From Taeniopygia guttata (taxonomy: Eukaryota; Chordata; Aves; Passeriformes; Estrildidae), in contig NC_133032.1 of NCBI RefSeq assembly GCF_048771995.1, forward strand, positions 28,793,501-28,857,500: 64,000 nt of DNA. The letters are read 5' to 3'. The stretch's first letter is position 1, and each line of letters begins with the position of its first letter. The notes below the pieces were generated by a model. The model saw only the letters and a list, made by a program, of their open reading frames with translations. It had not been told where the DNA came from and made no database searches. This document shows, piece by piece, positions 24,601-44,044 of this stretch. The position numbers and the translations under genes were made by a program.

Positions 24601-25560
24601 TGAACTGGGACAAAAAAAGTAATGAAAGCAGAGGAATTTGGGTGGGAGGGTGAAGAAATTGCCTCTGCCTCTGCAGGGCTGCACTCACAGTGCCAGCACA
24701 CACAGCAGCTTTGCAGGGAGCAGGTTCCCTGGCACCTACAAACACAGCAGCCAGAGGTGAGCTGCTTCCTGGATGAATGCAGATGAGGTTCAGACACAGA
24801 AAAACGTGGATGAAAACAAGGTCTAAGTAACAGGAATTTGGCAATTATTAAAAACTTTTGGTGCAGATGGGTTGTATAAAGACAGAAAAGTAAAACCAAG
24901 TTGTTCATCCTCCATCACTCCCCTTAGGCAAATATTGCCATAAATTATCTTGAGATTTTGGCATCCATGGACGAGTGGATACTTTCATGAAACTCGATTC
25001 AGGCAGAGTCATTATGACAGGTTTTTTTTTTTTTTTTCTTAAACCAAAAATAAACAGACTATTAAGCCTCAAATAGAACAACCATGTCAGTGAACTTCTA
25101 GTTCCCTCTGTTCATATAAACTGCAAGAGAAGCAGCACAGCTCTCCCTGCTGAGGACCAGTGGGATGAGACACAAATCAAATGTATTATCCCCATTCATT
25201 CTCCCTCCAGGAGAAGTCCAGCACCATCCAAAAAACATTTTGCTCTTACTGAACACAGCCAGGGCTGAACTGAGTGACCTAAGCCTAGTTTATGAAATAA
25301 ATACAAATTTAATTATTTAATTATCAAATACAATCACTGTATCCTTTGCAGATAATCCCTGATGTTATTTTGGATGTGAGTGAAGACCTGTTTGCTAGAA
25401 GAGGAGTATTTTAAATTAAGCTCGTAGTGTGCATTATATACTGTAAGTATTAATGATATACAAGTATTAATAGACAGGCATTTTTCTGTCCTGGGGTGTT
25501 GATGGGTGCCACATTTGTGAGTAGCTCTTTTGTCTCTGGGCAGTGCACAGACATGGAAGG
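21700..25560. other. Intergenic gap between S100B and LSS
   Basis: About 4 kb without a recognised gene. Contains a poly-A/(CAA)n low-complexity tract at 23350-23440 and scattered short frames (for example 24366-24581) lacking splice context. No CR1 end seen here. Confidence 0.5.
23350..23440. repeat. Poly-A and (CAA)n low-complexity tract
   Basis: A run of 18 A followed by about six CAA units and further A/C-rich sequence. Could be the A-rich tail of an old insertion, but no body is recognisable upstream. Confidence 0.8.
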
Positions 25561-26499
25561 GCTTTTCTTCCAGTTTAGCTTGGTCTGGCGCCGCTTCTAT
25601 GGTAGGAAGGAAGCCAGGTCACTGTGAAAGGCTGAAATGAATTTTATCACTCCATTTAAACAGGTATATACTAAACGTCCACCCAGCCTTTGCAACAGCA
25701 TAGCAGCAGCAAGTACAGCATCTCTGGGATCTACAATCCCTGCGTGCCTCCTTTTGGGAAGCCTTCTTGAGCCAGGGGCTTTGAAGGGCTGAAACCCACT
25801 TGCGCACTGGCCTGGGAAGGCAGTGATGGCTATTGGGAGAGAGATGGGGACATGTCAGTGGGACCAGAGAGGAGGAGCTCTGCCATCTCCTCATGGAGTG
25901 CTGTCCCACGACATTACCTGCGTGAAGGTGACACCCCCCCAGCCGTGCTGGAGGGACCAGGGCAGGGTTCATAGTGAGGATACCTGACTCACCTGTAGAG
26001 CAAATCACAGTGTTTTATGGGTGTCAGCCCCGCCGGCCGCGGCCCTGCTCACCCGGGCAGAGCCCCGTGTTTAAGGAGTTCTGACGCCCCGGGAAGGCAG
26101 AGCTGAGGACGGTGGATCAAGGGTGGAGGCAGCAGCGGAGAAGCACGGGGGCAGCGGGAGCGTGGGCACACGCGGGTCAGGGTGCGCTGTGCCCAGGGCT
26201 GGCATTGCACCCAGACACATCTCCCCAGTCCCCCGTGGCCCACATCAGCTGGGCACCCAGGCTGGGCCGGAGTTGTTTTGTCACTTCCATTAACGATGGA
26301 AACCGCACGCCTGGACTTTGGGGCTGCACGGAGGTGGGGACAGTCGCTCTAGGGGCTGGCGCTGTCACCCAAAGGGACAGCTCGGCTGTCGGCGTCTGTG
26401 GAAGGGATGGCACTCCTGTGCCAGGGGCAGACATGTGCGACGGAGGAGTGCAGCCCCAGCAACCTGCCGAGCGCTGTCCCATGGCAGGAGGGGACGGCA

Positions 26500-26928
26500 G
26501 GAGATGGGGCGGGCCGGGAGGAGATGGGCCGGGGCGGGCCGGGAGGAGATGGGGCGGGCCGGGGCCGGGCCGGGGCGGGAGGAGATGGGGCGGGCCGGGG
26601 CCGGGAGGAGGTGGGCCGGGGCGGGAGGAGATGGGGCGGGCCGGGGCCGGGCCGGGCCGGGAGGAGATGGGGCGGGCCGGGGCCGGGAGAAGGTGGGGCG
26701 GGCCGGGGCCGGCAGGAGATGGGGCGGGCCGGGGCCGGGCCGGGCCGGGCCGGGAGGAGATGGGGCGGGCCGGGGCCGGGAGGAGGTGGGGCGGGCCGGG
26801 GCCGGGGCGGGAGGAGATGGGGCGGGCCGGGGCCGGGAGAAGGTGGGGCGGGCCGGGGCCGGCAGGAGATGGGGCGGGCCGGGGCCGGGCCGGGGCGGGC
26901 CGGGAGGAGATGGGGCGGGCCGGGGGCC
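26500..26928. repeat. GC-box minisatellite just upstream of LSS
   Basis: About 430 bp of tandem units built from GGAGGAGATGGGGCGGGCC and GGGGCCGGGCCGG in varying order. Larger-scale structure is visible: the variant GGGAGAAGGTGGGGCGGGCC occurs at about 26685 and again 150 bp later at about 26835, so a ~150-bp higher-order unit is duplicated. Each unit carries a GGGGCGGGGC-like GC box of the SP1/KLF type, and the G-runs could form G-quadruplexes. It ends about 70 bp before the LSS start codon. Confidence 0.92.
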
Positions 26929-26931
26929 GCC

Positions 26932-26936
26932 ATTGG
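26932..26936 (-). promoter_or_regulatory. Inverted CCAAT box (NF-Y type) in LSS promoter
   Basis: GCCATTGGCTG places an inverted CCAAT box about 65 bp upstream of the LSS ATG, directly after the GC-box minisatellite. Sterol-pathway promoters commonly pair NF-Y and SP1 sites with SREBP sites; no clear SRE was identified here. Confidence 0.5.
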
Positions 26937-27000
26937 CTGCCGCCCGTGAGGCGATGTGGGACCAGCCGGCGCGGCCCCGGCGGCGGGATCGGGAGCGGCG

Positions 27001-35493
<8,493 letters not shown>

Positions 35494-36268
35494 ACCTGGG
35501 ATGCTGGGGATGCCATGGCCCTGGACTTGTCTTGGATCCCGGTGTCTGCATGGGGCCGTGGTGGTTTGTGCTGCATGGGATATCTCCATGCTGACCTTAG
35601 CATGTGGAACTGCTGCCTCTGCCAGGGAAGGGTGCTGTGCTGGTGCTGCAGAGCCTCTGCTTGCTGTTGAACTTCTAAACATTCCCTTTCTGAGGTTTTT
35701 TCCAGGTATATTCTCCATCCCCAGATGGGGAGTAAAGTGCCTTTTCAGACCATTTTGAAGATCAGATGAAGCTGCCGAGCTGTGTTGTATTCCACATTTG
35801 GACAGACTATCATCCTGGGTTGCAAGGTCGAGAGTCACAGGCTGTCTGTCTACACCAAGAGTGTGGGATTTGGAGTCTTCCCCTGTGCCCATCATTGGGG
35901 GTTGGGGGGCACTGCCCAATCCCTGCTGAGTTGACCTCTGTACTGTGGTTGCCAGTGATGGCCTTTGAGTTACTCGCTCTACTCTGGAGCTCATGCTGGG
36001 AGGAGAAGGACACCTCTCCTCCCCGAGATGTGTGAGAAAAGGAGTGCTTTGCTTCACTTCCTAATTGTTCTGTCCAGCTGGTGGCACCTAGCTTCCGCAG
36101 GTGAAGTCACCACCAGCCCTTGGAAAAGGGGCAGCTGCAGCAGAAAGCTGTGAGATGGTTGGCATCATGGCACAGCCTGAGCCCCAGGGCTCCAGCCTTC
36201 CCCCAGCTCAGACCATGGTGCCGTGGGGCATTCACAGGTCATTGTCAGAGCTGGAAGTCAGATGGGAT

Positions 36269-36274
36269 AATAAA
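36269..36274 (+). terminator. LSS polyA signal (AATAAA)
   Basis: Canonical hexamer 776 bp after the LSS stop codon; 35494 to about 36295 is read as 3' UTR. No closer canonical signal was noticed. Confidence 0.55.
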
Positions 36275-36299
36275 TCGCTAAGGGTGATGCAAGAGGAAC

Positions 36300-37680
36300 T
36301 TCACTGTGTTCTCCTTTCTGTCTTCGAGTGTGTGTCCCAGGCAGAGGGGAGCTGGCACAGCAGCCTCATGTCACATGCCTTGGATTGCCTGTCCCCAGAG
36401 CAACGTATGAGCACCATATCCACCAAACCATGCTGGGAGTCTCTGCCTCCTCTAATGCATATAGCCATAGAAAATTGTTACAAGGAAGCAGCTCACTGAA
36501 GGGGAATGATAGCCTCCCTCATCCTGCTGCTTACACTCATGTGGATAAGCAAGATAGAAAAACTTAATTATTTAAGAAGATTCAACTCAGGCTGTCTCAA
36601 CTCAGCCCCATTTGCCTTTTCCAAATTATGGACATCTTTACACCTGTCTGTGATACTGCTCTGCATTTAAATTTCTTTTTGCTGAAAGTGAATTATTCAA
36701 GTGTCTTGAGAGGACATGCCTGTATGGATTTTACCTATTGTTAAATCTGCTCCAAGCTGCAATTTTGGATTGAGCACATGAGGAGAGATCAAGTAGATAC
36801 AGGATATATTCAGGACAATTCTTGTTTGATGGAAACGGCTTCTCCCAGGAGTCCTCTGACACTCTTCCCAGGATCTTCTAGAGTGTTTTGATCTCTGATT
36901 TCAGAGATCCCAGGCATTGGCCCTAGACTACTCCCAGGATGTTAGATGAGGTGATTTTTCTCCTTTACACAAACTCTCAGCTCTGGAACCTATTCAAGAG
37001 CCCAGAGCCTGGCTCAGGCAGGCGGTGCTCGATCCATCTGTGCTGATGCGGCTGTGTGATAGGCTCCCCAGGGCAGGATGGGGGGATCCTAGGCCATGGC
37101 TTTGTGCCAGCATCTCCATGAGGATGTTGGCAGCAGTCCAGCATAGGACAGGACATAAAGATGGTGCAGTTGGCCACCTGAGCCACCGTTCCCCTGGGAG
37201 TTGAATGCCCACCCGCTCCTCATCAGCTCTGCCACACCTGTTCATTTAAGTGCTCTGCAGGCCCCAGGGGTCAGAACAGCATCCGTGCCCTGGACAACAC
37301 GTCCAGTGTCTGTGTCACACCCTGGGTGTATGACAACCACCCAGCACTGGGATTTCTCCCAAAGAGACCATAGAAGGCCTGGTGCCCTTCCTGCTGCAGA
37401 TGTGTTGGCAGCTGTGGGGGATCCTTCTGTGGCCCTGAGCAGGCAGAGCAGAGGAGCAGCTGCTGCTTGTTTGGGCCTTTCCTAAAGTTCCTGTCGGAAC
37501 TTCACCACTTGGGTGGGGTCTTCACCACTTGGGGGAAGGTCTTCTTTGCAAGCTGGGGCAGTTTGGGTGGAGTGGGCGTGTCCCCAGGGCACGTGGAAGT
37601 GTGTCATAGGGCTCTCTGTGACACGTCCTGACATAGGTGCTGGTGGCCACACGGCCACGCCACAGCGCTCGGTGCACACA
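36300..37680. other. LSS-MROH intergenic stretch, nothing certain
   Basis: Some exon-like islands (for example around 37260-37400) but none with convincing borders and phase. May contain the MROH promoter and 5' UTR; no CpG island is evident. Confidence 0.4.
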
Positions 37681-38025
37681 GCGGGACAGGGCGGTGCTGT
37701 GAGGAGCTCCACACAGCCAACTTCTTTCCTGCTGACCTGGAGCTTCTTCAAGAAGTTTTCTGTACAGGTGACCTTGAGGCCAGACTGTGGGACTTGGGAA
37801 TCCATAGCATTTCCAAGGTTTCTCTTTTGCAGGTGCCCTCAAGGACAGTCTGGAGGACTTGCTGACCCAGAGCCTTTACAAAATATCTCCTGTCACTGTG
37901 GTAGGAGGCCTTCAGGGGAGACTGCAGGACTTATCCCAAGCCTTCTCTACTGTAGGTGCATTCAAGGCATGGCTGCAGCAGTTGCTGACCTGCAGCTTTT
38001 TCAAGGTGTCTCCTGCAACTAGCCA
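37680..38025 (+). repeat. Three tandem ~126-bp exon-like repeats upstream of the MROH gene
   Basis: The element CTGACC(T/C)xxAGCxTxxxCAA recurs at about 37733, 37861 and 37985 (spacing 128 and 124 bp). In the corresponding frame the copies read GAVRSS...LLTWSFFKK, GALKDSLEDLLTQSLYKISP and GAFKAWLQQLLTCSFFKVSP. Copies 2 and 3 are preceded by TTTTGCAG and TACTGTAG acceptor-like sequences, so they resemble a triplicated exon. Coding use is unproven. Confidence 0.6.
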
Positions 38026-38042
38026 TAAATCCAGACACTGGC

Positions 38043-41000
38043 ATGGCAGAGACACCTCCAAGCCTACCCAAGAAGGTGGAAAAATGCCCTAGTGCTGCCC
38101 CACCACAGCAACAGAATGACTTGCCACAGTTCCAGCTGCTGGAGAAGGGTGAGTGGCAGGGCTGGGCCACACGGCTGGTGCCTGCAGCCAGCTTTGCCCC
38201 GTCCCACCCCATCCCATCCCATCCCACTGGACATGCCCATGGATAGGACAGAAGAGGGGCTGGGGCAGGACCCCCTGGTAGCCTGGGGCATCCCGGGGCT
38301 GTCCCTGCCTGGGGACCGCAGGGCTGGGCTGTGTTCTCTGGCCTCTCCTGCAGCTCTTCAGCTCTGGCATTCCTTTCTCTTTGCCAGCTGCAGGGAGGGA
38401 CCAGACACAAGGACCAGACTCTACCCATAGCTGCTGGCACTCTGTATGCCAGGTACTGAGAGCCATCCCCACCTTGTCAGCTGAGCATCACTGTTGGAGC
38501 ACCCAATGGATCATCCCTCTCTTCCCTACTGTTCCTTCTTTTGCAGATGTTTACGAACCTCACAGGCACTCGGTGCCGAGAGATGAGCAGCATGTTTACC
38601 AAGGCTGCAGCAGAGCCGGGCCCCACAGCCACTCAGAGCATAGCTCCTGCTCCCAGCCTGGATCTCTTTGGGGACAGAGTTGTCTCCAGTCCAAGTCAAG
38701 TAAGCAGCTTGTGGCTAGGGCTGGGTGTCTCCAGGAACTGGGTGGCGCCTCAAGCCAGTTCCACTGGCCTTCTCAGCCTTTGAGGCCCAGCCCAATGTGG
38801 TGGGAAGGGAAGCACTGCTCAGGGAAAGCTGCTGCTGTGGCAGCTCTTCAAGTCTCCCCACGCCTTCTGCAGGTGCCAGGCTTTGTTAGGAACATGCACC
38901 AGAGGCTTGTGTCCAATGGGCCTCCAGACGAGGGGCTGTTCATGGACATCCTGAGGCTGACTGAGGCACACCCCACTGATGTTGCAGTGACCCTCCTGCG
39001 CTGTGCCCCATCATGTGACAGGTACAGGGCCCACCTGCCTCGAGGGCTCAGGTCTAAGCAGCCTGTAGGCCCCATCACCCTGTACCACCAGTCCAATGGG
39101 GTCTGCTAGACAGGCAGAGAGTTCCAGAAGCCACTGGACACTCCATTTCCCAGCCCTGGCTTGTCAGCCCATTAGCCTCCTGACATGCTCCCTCCCTACC
39201 CCTCAGGGCACTGTGGCTCTGTCATCTGCGCCCTTGTGGCTGCCCAGGCCACAGTGCTCTGGCTGAGACCCTCCTGACACACAGCTCTGGTCCTGCAGAG
39301 CTGCTGCAATCATGTGGAAGACCATAGCCTCATCAAGAACAACACTGGAAAAGGTGCTGCCAACACTGCTTTCTGTGATGGAGGGCTGGCCACTGCAGAA
39401 AATGTACACCTCTGATGGGGACAATGAGGATGTGTTTGCCCTGGCTGTGAGTTTCTGTAACTGGCCTTTGCTTGCACACAGGTTGCTTCTCCAGTGCCTC
39501 TCCATCCTCTCCCCCACTGCAACGCCTCTCCCTGCCTCAGGCCCTGGGCTGATGCCTGGCTTAGGGGCAGGTTCAGGGGCACTGGCCAGATGCTCCCCCT
39601 GTGTCTCCCCTGGCCTCTCCCTTGTATGCTCAGGCCTTGTCACTTGGCATTGAGTGCTGTCTCTAAATGGTTTATCCTTTGCAGGCAACCAGGGTGCTTT
39701 GGGAGATTCTCCGCCTGCCCTGGTGCCCAGAGCCATTTGTGGAATATTTCCCCAATCTCTTTGTGGCTCTGCTCTTCCAAGTTTACATCAGTACAGAGCA
39801 GGTATCAGAGGACATAAATACTTTATGGAAAAGATGTCAGGAGGAAAATGGCCTTCCCACCAATATCAACAGGTGCCGCTTCCCAGTCCTCCAGTCACTC
39901 CCACATCCCCAGGGCTGAAGCCTGGGGTCCCAGCATGACCTGGGCCTTTGCTCTGCGTACAGATTTGTAGTGAACACTGTGAGGGCACTGTTACACCACC
40001 TGCGTTGTCTGGATTTACTGATGGCAGTGGAACGCAAGTGTGCCTGGGACACGCTGCTCTGTGCCGACACCCACCACTATGCAGTGGGTCTGCTGGCCAG
40101 GTGAGACCTCATTCTCCCCACCACCCCTCTCCTTTGTGCCCAGAGCACCCCACGCGGTCCCCGTGGTCATGGGCGGCAAGGCCTTGTCCCCAAGGGAGGG
40201 ATGAGCCGGCTGGAAAAGGCTGGGAGAGGAGGATGCCCTGGAGCAGCTGCCTCCCAAAGCACCCGCTTGGGAGAAGACCAGACCTCTGTGAGTCGGCCCT
40301 GGGAGGGGTTTGGCCACTCAGCTCAGGAGCAATGGTGCCTTTTTCTCCCCCCCAGGGAGATGCGCCGTGTCAGCCGACCCTTCTGTTCCGGCACTGCATT
40401 CCGCCTGCTCAGGTGGCTCAGCAGGGAGGAGCCACGCTGGGATCTGGCTGCCCTGGCGTTCCTGGTGGAGGTGAACCCGATGGCCAGCGCTGCCTCGCTC
40501 AGCTGCCTCCCACCCCTCTGCCCTCTTGTAGCTGCAGCTGCCTGGGATGGTGCCCATGCCCTGTGCTGCTGCCTTGGCTCAGCCCTGTGCGGTTCTGAGC
40601 TCCTGCCAGCTGGGCACTCCTGTCACTGCTCTGTGCCTTTCAGGTCCTGGACTGCCTGGACTTGAGTGAATGGGGTAACTTAATACTGGAGATCATGACA
40701 AAGTATCTGCAGAGCAAGTCCATGGAGAGGTGTCACCTGGCACTCAAAGGCCTCGTGGTGCTCAGCAAGGACCCCTCGATGGTGAGAAGGAGGCAGCAGC
40801 TGAAGCTGCGCTGGCAGCGTGGGGCTGGGGAAAGCAGCCCCTTGGGCTTGGGAGCTGTGCCAGCTGCTCCCAGCTCTCCAGGGTCGCTGTTCAGCTGCCT
40901 GAGTGCTCTGGGACGGGCCTTTGGCCTCTGGGCTCCATGGCAGGCAGGTGGGGTTGCATCACCGGAGCAGTGTTGGTGGTGCAGCTTTCCATGGATTCAC

Positions 41001-42793
41001 AGCACAACCTTTGTTCCACATAGGCCAAAAAACTATGCAGCCTCTCTGAACGCCTTGTGGAGCTACTGAGGAATGAAGACACAGAGGTGGTCAAGAGGAG
41101 TCTCTCTGTGTTCACAAATCTACTCCTGAACAAAGATATCCTAACATCCAGCTCTACAGCCCCAAAATTGGCTGAGGTGCTCCGGCCCCTCTTTGACCAT
41201 GTAAGGCTCTGTGCCCCCAGCCTTGGCCACTGGGTGCTCCCCAGAAGTGTGGTGCCCTGTGGATTTTTGGGCCTGTGCACAGGGGGGCCTGGAGAATCCA
41301 GTGCTGAGGTTTTTTCCTTTCCAACAGGACAACAGCCATGTGCAGCAGCTTTCCATTCGCCTCTATCGAGATGTGATGGAAACAGTAGTGGAACAGGGAA
41401 AGAAGCCCCTGAAGATGCTTGTGAGCCAGAGCCTGCTCCCGCTCTTCTTCCATTGCCATGATGAGAACCAGCGTGTGGCACAGGTGAGGGCTCCTGCCTG
41501 GGTGCCGGTGTCCCCATGGGAGGGGGCTCAGCTGGCTCCCCACACCCTGGCTTCTCCTCATGGCTCCAGCCCCCTCCTGGCCTTGGCACAGGGACGCGGG
41601 TCCTGTGCCCGGGGCTGCGGTGCCATCTCCGGGGCTCTGCCGCTCTGCAGGCCTCTCGGGAGACGCTGCTTTGTGCAGTAACTTTCCTAAAGAAGAGGAA
41701 GGATCTCCAGCGGCTGCTGAAGACGGATGACCTGTGGAGCTTTGCCGAGCGCTTGGTAAGGACAGCCCGGGAGCCCCAGCCCCAGGCCGGAGGAGCCGCC
41801 TGCCCACGGTGCCCGGTCTGTGGGGCGCAGCTGCGGCCCCTGCCCAGCGCTGCACGCAGGGGCACCGGCCGGCGCCCCACACGCCGCTGCCTTCCCTGGG
41901 CCGCGGGGCTCTGCTCCAGCTCCTCCGGCCCCAAGGCCGGTGCTGAGGGAGCCCCGAGCCAGCCGGGCTCTGCCGCGGGGCGGCACCGCAGCTCGCCGGG
42001 CCCTCTGCCCCTGCAGAGCCCGGAGCTGCGGCTGCCGGCCGGGCTCGGGGCTGTGTGGGCAGGGGCAGCGGCGCCGGGCGTAGGGAGCGCCCGGCCGCGG
42101 GGCAGGGCCCGCAGCAACCCTTCCCTCCGTGCCCTGCCGCTCTCTGCAGCTGGCAGAGGACAGGAGCCGAGCGGCCGAGCACCTGCGCCGGGCCCTGCCC
42201 TACCTGCAGAGCCCGCAGGAGCCCCTGCGAGAGGCGGCCGTCAGGACTGCTGGTGAGTGACAAACCGGGGCTCGGTCCCTCCCTTCCCCATTGCAGCAGC
42301 ACCAGGGCCAGGGGCCGTGACAGGCTCTGTGTTCCAGGGATCGCCGGGCTGCTCATGAGGGGGCAGCCAGAAGAGCTGCAGCTCATCTGTGAGGGTGAGT
42401 CAGGCCAGCGGGCTGTCAGGAGGAGCTGCCAGGGGAAGCTGCCATCCCTGCCCCAGCTGCGGATGGCTGTGCTCCTTGTGTGGATGGGGGCACCATGGGG
42501 AGAGCACAGAGCCATTTCAGAGGTCTGCCGGAGAGTTGTGGCCAGCACCTTCCAGCTGATCCTTGTTGTGTCCTGCTTCCTCCAGGCCATGGCAAGAGCT
42601 GGGTGGGCTGGTCCTTTCAGGGCGTTTCCTCACTCTGACCGTGGGTCTGTTTGTTTCAGCCCTTCAAGCCCTTCGCACAGATGACAGCCCCTCCAAAACA
42701 AACCTGAGAGTTCAAGTCATGTTAGATGAAAGAGCTGCATCACTAGGTTCATCTTCTGGATCGAGACAACCAGGACAGCACCAGATTCCATGA
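38043..42793 (+). CDS. Maestro HEAT-like repeat (MROH) family protein, 643 aa model
   Basis: An armadillo/HEAT-type alpha-solenoid protein of the maestro (MRO/MROH) family, of unknown biochemical role. Exons: 38043-38148, 38388-38452, 38547-38699, 38873-39021, 39299-39446, 39685-39872, 39963-40100, 40356-40470, 40644-40781, 41024-41200, 41328-41483, 41651-41755, 42150-42252, 42338-42394, 42660-42793; 1932 nt, phase kept throughout. Family hallmarks: WDTLLCADTHHYAVGLLAR followed by EM, LFFHCHDENQRVAQAS and LLRNEDTEVVKRSLSVFTNL. Much shorter than mammalian MROH1/2 (around 1600 aa), like the short MROH genes that I recall as multiplied in birds. The first exon (MAETPPSLPKKVEK...) is the least certain part; upstream exons may exist among the tandem repeats. 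The exact member number cannot be assigned. Confidence 0.88.
38197..38226. repeat. (CCCAT)n microsatellite in MROH intron
   Basis: Five or so CCCAT-like pentamers between the first and second MROH model exons. Confidence 0.85.
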
Positions 42794-42903
42794 AAGAGGA
42801 CACATCCCCTAGAGATCAGAGGAGAGCAGGTGGAGCTCCAGGCACAGCTGATGCTGGGCACACCTGAGCTTGCCTTCTTCCCTCTTTACTGGTCCCTCCC
42901 TGC

Positions 42904-42994
42904 AGCCCTCAGACCCTGCTTGTTCCCTTCTCCTTCTCCCAAGCTTATCCAGCCCTCAGACCCTGCTTGTTCCCTTCTTCTCCCAAGCTTATCC
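42904..42994 (+). repeat. 47-bp tandem duplication in the MROH 3' UTR
   Basis: AGCCCTCAGACCCTGCTTG begins two adjacent copies at 42904 and 42951. They differ by a 3-nt CCT length change in a pyrimidine tract, so the duplication is recent. It lies between the stop codon and the polyA signal. Confidence 0.9.
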
Positions 42995-43013
42995 CTCTGC
43001 TTTGATTGCCATT

Positions 43014-43019
43014 AATAAA
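43014..43019 (+). terminator. MROH polyA signal (AATAAA)
   Basis: Canonical hexamer in ATTAATAAACATT, 221 bp after the MROH stop codon. It supports this frame set being a transcribed gene with a proper 3' end. Confidence 0.75.
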
Positions 43020-43029
43020 CATTGCAACT

Positions 43030-43835
43030 TCTTCACCTTATTTGTATCTTTGTGGAGCTGAAGTGGAGCAAAACCTGAGCCCTGGAGCACACAGGCCAGG
43101 GCTTTTCTGCCATTCTTTTTGGTGCTGCATTTTGTGCACGAGTCAGATCATGCTGGAAAGGTCCCTGCCCTGAAGGTCTGGTTTCACAACATTGTGGACC
43201 TAAGGGTCTTGCTGAGCACACTGAAGGTCAGCAGTCAAAGACCCTGGATTTTAGAAGAGTCAACTCCAGTATTTTCTGAATCCAGCTGTGAGGGATTCCA
43301 TGGCAAGCATCCACTGAGGGCAAAGGAGCTTGGAATACTGGAAGTTATTCAAGAAAGCACAGCAGTGGTCCTTCCCTATGAAGGGAGAGGAAGAGGGCAG
43401 AACCAGAGAGCACCCTGATTTACAGTGACCTTTGGGTGTTCTAAAAATGAAGCAAATGAAGCAGCAGTTCAGGGGGCTGACACACAACTGCCCCACTGTA
43501 TGGGGTGCTGTCAGGCAGTGCTGCCATCCTGTCTGCACTTCTGGTCCCCACAACTGAGGAATCGCAGCTGGGGTAGAGCAGCCTGACCTCCCAGCACTGC
43601 TAGAAAACGTTTCAGCTGAGGATGGAGTTTTGTTTCACTGGAGACAGCAGCTCCCCCCTTTGGCTTTAAACACAACCAAAGGCACAGTCACTGATTAGAG
43701 GCTGAAAAAAATGATGTATTCCAGTCCTGCCCACCTCTCCCTTGGGTAACTGACAGACTGCTGAGTTCAGACAACTTTTCTTAATGAGACAGCTTTTTTT
43801 CACAATCATGCCATCAGAGCACAAACAGGGATAAA
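43030..43835. other. Convergent MROH-NUP35 intergenic stretch
   Basis: About 800 bp between two facing polyA signals. No gene, RNA or repeat recognised. Confidence 0.5.
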
Positions 43836-43840
43836 GCACT

Positions 43841-43846
43841 TTTATT
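43841..43846 (-). terminator. NUP35 polyA signal (AATAAA)
   Basis: AATAAA on the minus strand (TTTATT on plus), 199 bp past the NUP35 stop codon. Confidence 0.7.
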
Positions 43847-44044
43847 TACACTTACTCAGTTTGTAAAACCATGTGTACATTGCCATCATTTAAAGTGCAA
43901 GCTACATGTCTTCTGAATAAACTGAAGGCATAATAGGTGCTACGTAAGATAAAATACTGCCACCAGTAGTTATACAACTAACTACAAATGCCAGTAGCGT
44001 AGTTCAAACCCTGACCAGCTTAGTGTGTTACTTCCTCTTGTATA

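Noticed and set aside
26500-26928. CRISPR-like regular repeats
   Set aside because: Units are variable, abut each other without unique spacers, and lie in a vertebrate promoter; it is a minisatellite.
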